DNA of 64,000 bases from Niastella sp. OAS944 (lineage in GTDB: Bacteria > Bacteroidota > Bacteroidia > Chitinophagales > Chitinophagaceae). How positions within the stretch are numbered: position 1 is the first letter of the stretch; every line of letters starts with the position of its first letter. The notes under the pieces are model-generated. The model worked only from the letters and a program-made list of their open reading frames with translations, was not told the origin of the DNA and made no database searches. The DNA lies in assembly GCA_024809215.1 (NCBI GenBank), contig JANUBW010000001.1, positions 868,001-932,000 of the forward strand. Reading direction: 5' to 3'. Made by a program: the position numbers and the translations under genes. Shown in pieces: positions 47,367 through 55,734 of this stretch.

Positions 47367-47567
47367 TGTTGCTAACAATTGTAAATCAACATGGTAATAT
47401 CGCTATACGAGCTATTATTAGTTCTGCCTGCATACCTGGTATAACTGAGGGAGCACTGGCAGTTATCCTTTATTTAATAGCGGTTAAAATACAGCCGGCT
47501 ACTCGCCTACCATTATTTTCAACGGCATAAATACTTAAGTTGCAGTCGATTCCATAATTTGATCCAT

Positions 47568-49016
47568 ATGAGTATAGCATTGGCCCAACTAACCGATGTT
47601 TCGGTGACCCTGAACAACATTGATATTATAAAAAACATCAATCTTACCATTCAGCCCGGCGAACAATGGGCAATCGTGGGTAAATCGGGCAGTGGCAAAA
47701 CCACCCTGGCCCAGGCCATTTCGGGCCGGCTATTCCATGGCGGTTCAGTTACCTGGCATTTGCCGCAGCATAGCCACGCCAATCGTATACTGCTTATTGA
47801 ACAGCAACATCATTTCAAAAACCGCTCAAATACAAGCGATTTCTATTATCAGCAGCGATATAATTCATCCGATTCGGAGGACACCATTACGGTTCAGGAA
47901 GAATTGCAGCCGTTAATTGATGCTGCACCCAATACAAATTGGATAGAACAATTGCACCTCACCCACGTGCTGCAGGAGCCACTGATACAGCTTTCGAATG
48001 GAGAAAATAAACGCCTGCAACTGGCCAAGGCCCTGTTCCTTGACCCCGCCGTGCTTATTATGGATAACCCGTTTGTGGGGCTCGATGTGGAAGGCCGGCA
48101 AACCCTGCACCGCATCATCGATTCTATTGCGGCCAGCGGCATTACCATTATACTTATTACGCCACCGCTAGACCTGCCGGAATGTATTACCCATGTGGCC
48201 GTACTGGAAAACGGAAAGTTGATGAAAGCAGGTGAAAGGCAGGATGCAGCCATTGCCACCACAAGTACTGCCCCCACGCTACCGGCCGAGATCATTAATA
48301 AATTAAGATCATCGGGTGATAGTAACCATTTTGATACAGCAGTAAAAATGGTGAACGTAACCATTCAATATGGTGAAAAAGTAATTCTGAATAAGATAAA
48401 CTGGGAAGTAAAGAAAGGCGAATGCTGGAGCATTTCAGGGCCCAACGGCGCTGGTAAAAGCACCCTGCTTAGCCTGGTAACGGCCGATAACCCGCAAGCC
48501 TATGCCAACGAGCTGTACCTGTTTGATAAACGACGGGGAAGCGGTGAAAGCATTTGGGATATTAAACGACGTATTGGTTTTGTTTCGCCCGAACTGCATT
48601 TATACTTCGACCGGGGCACCTCCTGTTTTGATGTAATTGCCTCTGGTTTGTTCGATACCATTGGATTGTTTAAAATAATGACTACCCAACAAAAAGAGCA
48701 GGTACAATCGTGGATAGCTTTATTACAATTACAGGCTGTACAACACCGGCCTCTTTTTCAATTATCGCTGGGTCAGCAACGTATGGTGTTACTGGCACGG
48801 GCGCTGGTAAAAAACCCGCCATTGCTTATATTAGATGAACCCTGCCAGGGACTCGATGAAGAGCAGATAAGTTATTTTAAGCTTTTGATAGACCAGCTTT
48901 GCAAAACGTTCAATACTACGTTGCTGTATGTAAGTCATTATAGTAAGGACCTGCCTTCCTGTATTAATAATGCTGTAGTACTGAATAACGGGAACATGGA
49001 AGTTAGGAAGATATAG
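47568..49016 (+). CDS. ModF-like twin ABC ATPase
   Basis: A 482-residue soluble protein with two ABC domains and no membrane helices. NBD1: Walker A GKSGSGKTT (38-46), signature LSNGE (142-146), but Walker B is LIMDNP, with Asn167 in place of the catalytic Glu. NBD2: GPNGAGKST, LSLGQQ and LILDEP intact. The arrangement fits ModF/PhrA-type proteins, once linked to molybdate uptake; no mod transporter genes are nearby. The ATG at 47568 is preferred to an upstream TTG (47559). Confidence 0.82.
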   Translation: MSIALAQLTDVSVTLNNIDIIKNINLTIQPGEQWAIVGKSGSGKTTLAQAISGRLFHGGSVTWHLPQHSHANRILLIEQQHHFKNRSNTSDFYYQQRYNSSDSEDTITVQEELQPLIDAAPNTNWIEQLHLTHVLQEPLIQLSNGENKRLQLAKALFLDPAVLIMDNPFVGLDVEGRQTLHRIIDSIAASGITIILITPPLDLPECITHVAVLENGKLMKAGERQDAAIATTSTAPTLPAEIINKLRSSGDSNHFDTAVKMVNVTIQYGEKVILNKINWEVKKGECWSISGPNGAGKSTLLSLVTADNPQAYANELYLFDKRRGSGESIWDIKRRIGFVSPELHLYFDRGTSCFDVIASGLFDTIGLFKIMTTQQKEQVQSWIALLQLQAVQHRPLFQLSLGQQRMVLLARALVKNPPLLILDEPCQGLDEEQISYFKLLIDQLCKTFNTTLLYVSHYSKDLPSCINNAVVLNNGNMEVRKI

Positions 49017-49018
49017 TT

Positions 49019-49074
49019 CCGGTTACCAGTTACCGGGTGCCGGCACCTGGTAACCGGAACCCGGTAACTGGTAA
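49019..49074. repeat. 7-bp word array forming one hairpin at a convergent junction (family C)
   Basis: The whole gap is made of 7-bp words (GGTTACCA, GTTACCG, GGTGCCG, GCACCTG, GTAACCG and others), mirrored around GGTGCCGGCACC. It overlaps the TAG stop of the M43 gene. It is the last such array in the window. Confidence 0.88.
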
Positions 49075-51216
49075 CTATCTTTTTATCACTTTTTGTGTAA
49101 CCACTTTATCACCCAACACTACCTGTACCATGTATACGCCACTGGCGTACCTGCTCATATCGAAGCCATAGCTGGTGCTGCCTGAGGCATTTATTATCAG
49201 CGAAGCAACCCGCTGACCGGTACTGTTAAAAATATTAATACCTTTTACATATGCTGCGTGGGGGAAGAACTGAACATTGATCCTATCGGTAGTTGGGTTG
49301 GGCGTTATCATAAATCCTTTTGTTTTTAGTACCGGATTTATGGCTACACTGTATACATTAACATCATCGATATAAATATTATTCTCGTGACCGGTGGTAT
49401 TGGCAAAAGCCAGTAAAATTTGTCCGGTATTAATGTAAGACGTAAGGTTCACCGAATCTTTACGCCATTCATCGGCCGTTGGTTTAAAAGCAGTAGAAAG
49501 GGGCTCGCTATGGGTAATAAGATCGCTGCCTGCTTTTTTGTACAGGCTGGTATAGGTGGCGCCACAATCTTTACTTACCAGCACTTGCAGTGTATCGAAA
49601 TGGTTTCCGGTGGTTTTAGGATCGGTTACCACTGCTGCCGCAAGCTGAAAGGTCATAAAGGCCGAATCAACATTGGCTAGGCTTACTACAGGTAAGCGCA
49701 GGTAATCTACACGGCCATTGGCCACATAGTCGAAGTTCCGTATACCAGCAGCTGCGTTACCGGTTTTGCCAACACCGGTCACTCTTTCCCAGGTAATGCT
49801 TTGGTCGGCATTTATAAGGTCCCAGCCGGCCGGCGGAAAAGCAACGCCTTCAAAACTTTGCGTTACCGGTGGTGAAAGTGGCTGATTATAAAGAAAGCTC
49901 AATGTAATGGCGTCGTTTGCGACATTCTCATCGGGCGTGCCATTGGCATTTGTTATTACTACATTTAATGTATGAACACCTTCAGTTTGAACGGTGAACT
50001 GGTTCAATGTTACATTCGTTTCCTTCAGTGAGGCCAATGAGCCCGTCCAGTTTGTAGTTGATACAGCGCCATTATCGATACTGGCAAGTATGGTAACCGC
50101 CGTTAAGGTTTGAGCGCCCGTGTTGCGTAATGTGATCACCGGTGAAAAATTAGGGCTGCATAAACGCTGCAATGGCGTGTTAATGCTTTTGGCCGCGGCA
50201 TCGAGGTTATAGGCCACTACAGGGTCGGCACCATTGGAGGTCATTAGCGAAACACGGTATACATTCAATGCGGTTTCCATGCGGTCCTTTTGGTCGAGGG
50301 TGAACATTACCATACAGGCATCGTCGGTATAATCCATGAAGTTCTCATACATGATGCCATTGCCCCCGGTGGTACAATTATCGGTTCTGGGCGATGAACC
50401 GGAAGGACAGCCTGAGGTATAGTTACCCTGGTTGGGTGTATCGTCAATATCATCGGAGCCGGCGCAACCAGCATCATCGCCCCAAATGTGCAACAGGTTA
50501 AAGAAATGACCCGTTTCATGCACTAATGTACGGCCCAAACCATAAGCGCCTATAGCTCCGGGCAAAGAATTAGGCGTTACTACAACACCATCTTCTGCCG
50601 GTAAACCGCCACCCGGGAATGTGGCATAGCCCAGATAGTTTTGCGACAGATTGGTGATCCATACATTAAAGAACCGGGTATTATCCCAGGCATCGGCGCC
50701 ACCAGATGCAGCGTATTTAACCCGGGCATCGTTGAGGTCGAAATTATCTCTTGTAGTGACTACCCTTTCAATACCGGTATGCGATTCATTGTTTGGGTTA
50801 CGTTGTGCCAGTTTAAACTGAATAATTGTTTTAGCATATAACGGCTTGAAAAAAGAAGGGATCTTCGTTGAATCGGCATTTGTTCCTGAATAATCCAGGT
50901 TCAACCGATCAACCTGTGCCTGTATTTGGGCGTCGGTAACAACATTGGGGTTTTGCAGCACTATGTGAAAAACAATTGGAATGTAAACAGTAGTGGCTTC
51001 TACCCTTGCCTGCTGAAGTTTAAGTTTTCTATTGAGGATATCCTGCTTTACGCGTAGTTTTTGGGCCTCAAATTTTGCTTTAAGGGAAGGGTCCTTTTGT
51101 AAATTATTCGTCAACACTTCCATTGATCCGCATCTGTCTTGCGCCCTGGCAGGGGTTAAAGTAACCAGTAAACATACAAGACAGGGTATCAGACTTAGTA
51201 AAGTTTTTCTCTTCAT
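49075..51216 (-). CDS. Secreted M43 (pappalysin-type) metallopeptidase with T9SS sorting domain
   Basis: A 713-residue exported protease. A signal peptide (to about 26) is followed by a propeptide, then the zinc motif HETGHFFNLLH (His233, Glu234, His237, His243) and a Met-turn region around NFMDYTDD. A CARDB-like segment (about 350-440) and a jelly-roll-like region (about 450-620) follow. The end (about 640-713, ITPNPTTDRINV... YASGVYMVQV) is a type A T9SS sorting domain, so it is probably moved to the cell surface or outside. The gene stands alone. Confidence 0.9.
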   Translation of the reverse strand: MKRKTLLSLIPCLVCLLVTLTPARAQDRCGSMEVLTNNLQKDPSLKAKFEAQKLRVKQDILNRKLKLQQARVEATTVYIPIVFHIVLQNPNVVTDAQIQAQVDRLNLDYSGTNADSTKIPSFFKPLYAKTIIQFKLAQRNPNNESHTGIERVVTTRDNFDLNDARVKYAASGGADAWDNTRFFNVWITNLSQNYLGYATFPGGGLPAEDGVVVTPNSLPGAIGAYGLGRTLVHETGHFFNLLHIWGDDAGCAGSDDIDDTPNQGNYTSGCPSGSSPRTDNCTTGGNGIMYENFMDYTDDACMVMFTLDQKDRMETALNVYRVSLMTSNGADPVVAYNLDAAAKSINTPLQRLCSPNFSPVITLRNTGAQTLTAVTILASIDNGAVSTTNWTGSLASLKETNVTLNQFTVQTEGVHTLNVVITNANGTPDENVANDAITLSFLYNQPLSPPVTQSFEGVAFPPAGWDLINADQSITWERVTGVGKTGNAAAGIRNFDYVANGRVDYLRLPVVSLANVDSAFMTFQLAAAVVTDPKTTGNHFDTLQVLVSKDCGATYTSLYKKAGSDLITHSEPLSTAFKPTADEWRKDSVNLTSYINTGQILLAFANTTGHENNIYIDDVNVYSVAINPVLKTKGFMITPNPTTDRINVQFFPHAAYVKGINIFNSTGQRVASLIINASGSTSYGFDMSRYASGVYMVQVVLGDKVVTQKVIKR

Positions 51217-51607
51217 ATTAGGTCGTTCGTACGATTACATACGTAATATCCATAAAAAATGTTGGTTTTCGAATTTAAAAATAGATGGGTGACCCCGTTT
51301 TATCGGTAAACGATCATTTAGTCACTATTGGCTGGTATAAACACCTAAATACTGTTTTTCTACTGTTTTTTAGTTGTATGTTGATTAAATTCTACAGGTG
51401 TTTTTTAAATAATTATGCCACCGCCAGCACTAAAAATGTTAAAATAATTTCTTATAACTGGTTGATTGTTCTGGCATAGTACTTGTCTACGAATAAACAC
51501 ATCTCCAGTACCAGATCTTAATTCATTCCCTACTAATATTAGAAGAAGTTCTTGTTAGATATTGAAGTGTTAGAAACCATTTTTGTTAAACCTATAATTG
51601 TTGAGTT
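51217..51607. other. Divergent non-coding gap
   Basis: 391 nt between the M43 gene and the small secreted protein gene. It is AT-rich and must hold both promoters. I see no word array, no hairpin and no credible gene; a 64-codon frame in it has no coding features. Confidence 0.5.
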
Positions 51608-51925
51608 ATGAAGAATGCCAAGATGAGCATGGCAGCTATTGCATTTGCTGCCGCCGGATTATTTGCTTTTAATGCAGTTAGAACAGGATCAGTGAAAGGT
51701 TCGGTGAATCCGGCTGATGCTGCTGTTAGAGCATGGGCTTTATCATCTACTGATACATTAAAAGCCGAGATCAATAAAGGAACATTCGAAATTACCGATG
51801 CCAAACCAGGTACCTATCGTGTAATTATTGAAGCCAAACCGCCTTATAAAAATGCCGCGAAAGATGGTGTTACAGTTGCAGACGGTCAGGCAACCGATAT
51901 TGGTGAAATTAAGCTGGAACAGTAG
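51608..51925 (+). CDS. Small secreted carboxypeptidase-regulatory-like protein
   Basis: A 105-residue protein. The signal segment AAIAFAAAGLFAF is followed by one beta-sandwich unit: GSVKGSVNPADAAVRAWAL, KGTFEITDAKPGTYRVII and the final DGQATDIGEIKL. The pattern matches a single carboxypeptidase regulatory-like (peptidase-associated) domain. Such domains usually sit in larger proteins; a stand-alone copy is less common. A strong hairpin terminator follows. Its role is unknown. Confidence 0.75.
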   Translation: MKNAKMSMAAIAFAAAGLFAFNAVRTGSVKGSVNPADAAVRAWALSSTDTLKAEINKGTFEITDAKPGTYRVIIEAKPPYKNAAKDGVTVADGQATDIGEIKLEQ

Positions 51926-51957
51926 AAGTTCCCAACTAAGTTTTAGTGTAAAACAGA

Positions 51958-52006
51958 AAAAAATAAATGTGCCCTTCGCCAATGGCGGGGGCACATTTAT
52001 TTTTGC
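51958..52006. terminator. Bidirectional terminator
   Basis: AAATAAATGTGCCC (51961-51974) pairs with GGGCACATTTATTT (about 51989-52002) with an inner CGCC/GGCG pair. A and T runs flank it. It ends both the small secreted gene and the GH20 gene. Confidence 0.88.
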
Positions 52007-52014
52007 GAATACAA

Positions 52015-54306
52015 TTAGTGTTTGAAGAAACTATCGGGGATGGTTATGGGCGCACCGGCGCCTTTACTGTATTTTAATTGTAAAGTAAAACCGCCGCCGC
52101 CTTCAATAAAGTTGAGCTTAAAGGGATGTAAGCCTTTTCTGAGGGCTATTTGTCCCGATTTTTCCAATGGCGCATGTTGGCCATCGTTATTTACTACTTC
52201 TTTATCGCCAATATATAAAACACCGCCATCATCAACCAGCAGGTAAAAACTATAAATACCGGTTTCAGGAATATTGATATACCCGGTGTATTGCATGCCA
52301 AATGATGGTGCTGAAACACCAACCGGCACAGCGGCGTTTGCTGCAACAAACTGGCTATCGGGTTGTTTGTCCTTCATACCAATGGTATTAAGGAAATACT
52401 TTTTATAGAAGCTGGCTTTTAACCCGCCTGCAGCATTTGCAACCATAACCGGCTCCAGATATTTTTCTTTTTTATAGTTGAGCGAATAAATATCGCCCCG
52501 TAAACCGCCTGGTGTAAAAGCAGCCAGCTTTATGGTACCGGGTTGTTTTATTACAAGTGGTTTGCTTAACGTTGGAGATGTGGCTACCGGCAGGCTTCCA
52601 TTGGTAGTATATCGAATTACCAGGTTGGGCAAGGGCTTTTTTATATCCAGTACGGCCTGGTCGGTAAACACATTGTTTTCGGCAAAGCCCTGCAGGTCGG
52701 GCAGGCGGTAATGAATGCCTAATACTTCTAAACGATTGTAATGGGCCGGCAGCCGTTGTTGAAATGAATTGAAATCAAGTTGTTTGCTCCAAACCCGTTC
52801 GGCCAGTGAAAGCATACGGGGAAAATATAAATAATCGGCGCGGTTCTCTGAAGGCACGCGTTCCGTCCACAAATTGGCCTGCGCCCCTATAATGAATGTA
52901 GCTTCCTGTGCAGTGAGTTTTTCGGGCACTACACTAAAATGATATATATTCGAGATGGAATGGGCATCGGGCAGGTTATCGAAATACAATGGGTTACCCG
53001 GGCTCATAATAACTTTATTGCCATTACGGGCGGCAGTAACCGGTGCATCGGGCACCCAGCTTCGCCAGTACATTACATTGGCCGTTGGGCTTATTCCACC
53101 TTCCAGTATTTCGTCCCAGCCAATTAGTTTTCTTCCTTTTGAATGAAAGAACTTTTCCATTCTTTTTACAAAATAGCTTTGCAGTTCGGCAACATCTTTC
53201 AACCCCTCTTTTTGCATTAGTTCTTTACAAAGCCCGTTTTGCGCCCAGGTTTTGCGGTCAACCTCATCGGCGCCCAGGTGAATGAACTCCGAAGGGAAGA
53301 TGTCCATGATCTCGGTAAAGATGTTTTGCGCAAATTCAAACGTGCTTTCTTTGCAGGGACAAACAGGCGTTGAAAACAGTTCGCCCCATTTGCTGCCGCC
53401 TTCGCAACTGAGCTCGGGAAAGGCATGTATGGCAGCCATCATATGGCCTGGCATATCAACTTCGGGAATAATATCTATATAGCGGGCGGCTGCATATTTA
53501 ACCAGGTCTTTCAACTGTTGCTGGGTATAAAATCCGCCGTATAATGTTTTTCCATTGCGTTGAATGATGTGCTTTGGCTCTATGGCCATATCGGGGTTTT
53601 CTTTCTGTTTGCTTATACAGAACGAATCATTTTTATCGAAAGTGCGCCAGGCGCCCTGTTCGGTAAGCTGTGGGTACTTCTTTATTTCAACACGCCAGCC
53701 CTGGTCATCGGTAAGATGAAGATGTAGTTTGTTGAGCTTATACAAAGCCATGGCATCGATGAGCTTTTCTATATATGAAATAGCAAAGAAGTGACGCGAT
53801 ACATCGAGGTGAATGCCACGCCAGGCGTATGCAGGTTCATCTGTAATGGTGAGCGCTGGCAAACGAAGGCTTTGTACAGCTCCCCCTTTCTTTTCAATTT
53901 CGGGCGATAACAATTGTCTTATGGTTTGTACTGCGCGGAACATGCCGGCAGGCGTGCCGGCTTTCAGTAATGCCTTTTGTTCTGTAATAGCAATAGTATA
54001 ACCTTCGGGCGAGGTAATAGCAGCATCTTTCTGTAGCTCGATCACTTTAGTTGATGGCCTGGGTAACGATTTACCAGATGGAATAAAGCCTGATAATGCT
54101 GCCAATGCCTCATTAAACCCATCTTTTGTGTCATACACTATGCCTGTACCGGGTGTAATAATGAATTCACCCTGGCCGGTTGTAAGTGAAGCCGGGTAAG
54201 GGATCAGCGATGGTTTGGTGGTTTGAGCCTGCACATGGCTAATAAATAATACTACAATGCAAGTGCATAAGGACCGGGGAAAATGTCTTCTTCTTATCGA
54301 TTTCAT
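52015..54306 (-). CDS. GH20 beta-N-acetylhexosaminidase with PA14 domain
   Basis: A 763-residue exported hydrolase that removes terminal N-acetylhexosamines, e.g. from chitin oligosaccharides. The signal peptide ends near residue 28. A GH20b domain (30-155) is followed by the catalytic barrel with LHLHLTDDQGWR (194-205) and HLGADEVD, whose Asp347-Glu348 are the catalytic pair. A chitobiase-like C-terminal segment (about 540-615) precedes a PA14-type domain (about 630-760; GLKASFYKKYF, GYINIPETGIYSFYL). It has no sorting tail, so it may be periplasmic. Confidence 0.92.
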   Translation of the reverse strand: MKSIRRRHFPRSLCTCIVVLFISHVQAQTTKPSLIPYPASLTTGQGEFIITPGTGIVYDTKDGFNEALAALSGFIPSGKSLPRPSTKVIELQKDAAITSPEGYTIAITEQKALLKAGTPAGMFRAVQTIRQLLSPEIEKKGGAVQSLRLPALTITDEPAYAWRGIHLDVSRHFFAISYIEKLIDAMALYKLNKLHLHLTDDQGWRVEIKKYPQLTEQGAWRTFDKNDSFCISKQKENPDMAIEPKHIIQRNGKTLYGGFYTQQQLKDLVKYAAARYIDIIPEVDMPGHMMAAIHAFPELSCEGGSKWGELFSTPVCPCKESTFEFAQNIFTEIMDIFPSEFIHLGADEVDRKTWAQNGLCKELMQKEGLKDVAELQSYFVKRMEKFFHSKGRKLIGWDEILEGGISPTANVMYWRSWVPDAPVTAARNGNKVIMSPGNPLYFDNLPDAHSISNIYHFSVVPEKLTAQEATFIIGAQANLWTERVPSENRADYLYFPRMLSLAERVWSKQLDFNSFQQRLPAHYNRLEVLGIHYRLPDLQGFAENNVFTDQAVLDIKKPLPNLVIRYTTNGSLPVATSPTLSKPLVIKQPGTIKLAAFTPGGLRGDIYSLNYKKEKYLEPVMVANAAGGLKASFYKKYFLNTIGMKDKQPDSQFVAANAAVPVGVSAPSFGMQYTGYINIPETGIYSFYLLVDDGGVLYIGDKEVVNNDGQHAPLEKSGQIALRKGLHPFKLNFIEGGGGFTLQLKYSKGAGAPITIPDSFFKH

Positions 54307-54726
54307 CCGCTTAGTTTTTAATGCTTTATCTACAGATCAGTGCATAAAAATAGCGGTTTGTAATCAGATAGCTACTTCTTCCTGCTTATCGACTATTTCC
54401 ATAGCTGTATTAGTTTTCTAAAATGTAATGATATAGCACTCAATAATTTGATCAATTTACACATTACTATAGAAAATCATTTATGGCATAATGATTGCGC
54501 CAATAGCGCCAATTATGTCGCCTTATTCCTCGTTATAGATCAAAGAAAAAATCCGGTTACACTACCAGAAGATCATTCTAAGAATCATTAGTCCGGCTTA
54601 TTTTTCCCCCGATCATTTACTGGCAACCAGTTCCTTCCATTACTAATGGTAATGCACTATTGTGTTCTGTGTAAATACACAGAAAGGGAAAGTATTTATG
54701 AAACCCAAAATAAACTTTGAAAAACT
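54307..54726. other. Divergent non-coding gap
   Basis: 420 nt, AT-rich, between the GH20 and C1 peptidase genes. I see no word array or RNA gene. A frame from 54662 overlaps the start of the peptidase and is a shadow. Confidence 0.5.
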
Positions 54727-55671
54727 ATGTCAGTACAACTATGGAAGGTGCTGTTACCCGCACTGGGGCTGTCAATTATGTATACAGCCTGCCAGAAAAA
54801 AGATTCCGCTCCCGTTGAAAACAGTAGTAACTCCGAACCCACTGCAAAATTCTCAGGTGTTACATTTAGTGATCCAACCAAACTGGCTAAGCTGCCTGTT
54901 GTTATGTCTTCGGAGTTTTATCAGCAGCAGCAAGGTGCAAGAAAGAGAACACCTACCAGCCCCACCAACCCACCTTCAGATACCACAACCATTACACCTC
55001 CTCCTACAACAGTAATACCCCCTGCTACCCTGCCTGCCAGTTATATATTATTAACGCCAACTCCCGGCAACCAGGGCAGTGAAGGTTCATGCGTTGCATG
55101 GGCTGCAGCTTCGGTAAGGTCTATTGAACAGTATTATAGAACTAATGCAACCAGTTACAGCAATGCCAGCAATATTTTTAGTCCCGAATATATCTTTAAT
55201 CAGATAGAAGTGGGCGGTTGCGGTTCATCCTCTATGTACGATGCATTTGGATTAATGGCAAACAAAGGTGTTTGCACCTGGCAAACCATGCCTTATAGCA
55301 GTGCAAATGGTTGCAGCCTGCAGCCTGGTACAAGCCAGAATACTGAAGCAGCCAAATATAAAATAGGTTCTTATTCTATAATTTATGGTACCGATACAAC
55401 GGCGATAAAAAGCTCCCTTGCAGCAAAACATCCTTTGGCTTCTGTAGTGGTTATCGATAATAATTTTTACAGCGCAGGCCCGGGTTACATTTGGAATTCA
55501 CAAGGAGCGGGTATTATAGGACATGCCCTTGCTATTGTTGGTTATGATGATTCAAAACATGCTTTCAAAGCAATGAATTCATGGGGCACCAGCTGGGGTG
55601 ATGCAGGATTTATTTGGATCGACTATGCCTTTTTGAGTTCCGTTGCTTATGAACTGTTTGTAATTAATTAA
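54727..55671 (+). CDS. Papain-like (C1) cysteine peptidase lipoprotein
   Basis: A 314-residue lipoprotein with signal and lipobox ending at Cys22 (MYTAC). A low-complexity Pro/Thr/Ser linker (about 70-105) is followed by the catalytic domain: Gln116 (oxyanion hole) and Cys122 in NQGSEGSCVAWA, His266 in IIGHALAIVGYD and Asn284 in MNSWGTSWGDAGF. The full papain triad is present. No propeptide of the usual type is seen. It is probably anchored in the outer membrane. A terminator follows directly. Confidence 0.9.
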   Translation: MSVQLWKVLLPALGLSIMYTACQKKDSAPVENSSNSEPTAKFSGVTFSDPTKLAKLPVVMSSEFYQQQQGARKRTPTSPTNPPSDTTTITPPPTTVIPPATLPASYILLTPTPGNQGSEGSCVAWAAASVRSIEQYYRTNATSYSNASNIFSPEYIFNQIEVGGCGSSSMYDAFGLMANKGVCTWQTMPYSSANGCSLQPGTSQNTEAAKYKIGSYSIIYGTDTTAIKSSLAAKHPLASVVVIDNNFYSAGPGYIWNSQGAGIIGHALAIVGYDDSKHAFKAMNSWGTSWGDAGFIWIDYAFLSSVAYELFVIN

Positions 55672-55677
55672 AGCGTA

Positions 55678-55715
55678 AAAAAGAGCTGCCCCTTACGAAG
55701 CAGCTCTTTTTATTT
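55678..55715. terminator. Terminator between convergent genes
   Basis: AGAGCTGC pairs with GCAGCTCT over a loop of about 11 nt, with an A run before and a T run after, so it can act on both strands. Confidence 0.85.
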
Positions 55716-55734
55716 CTAAATCCTCAGGGAACGT

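Noticed and set aside
54662-55015. 117-codon open frame overlapping the C1 peptidase
   Set aside because: Shadow of the true frame, which has lipobox and papain triad.
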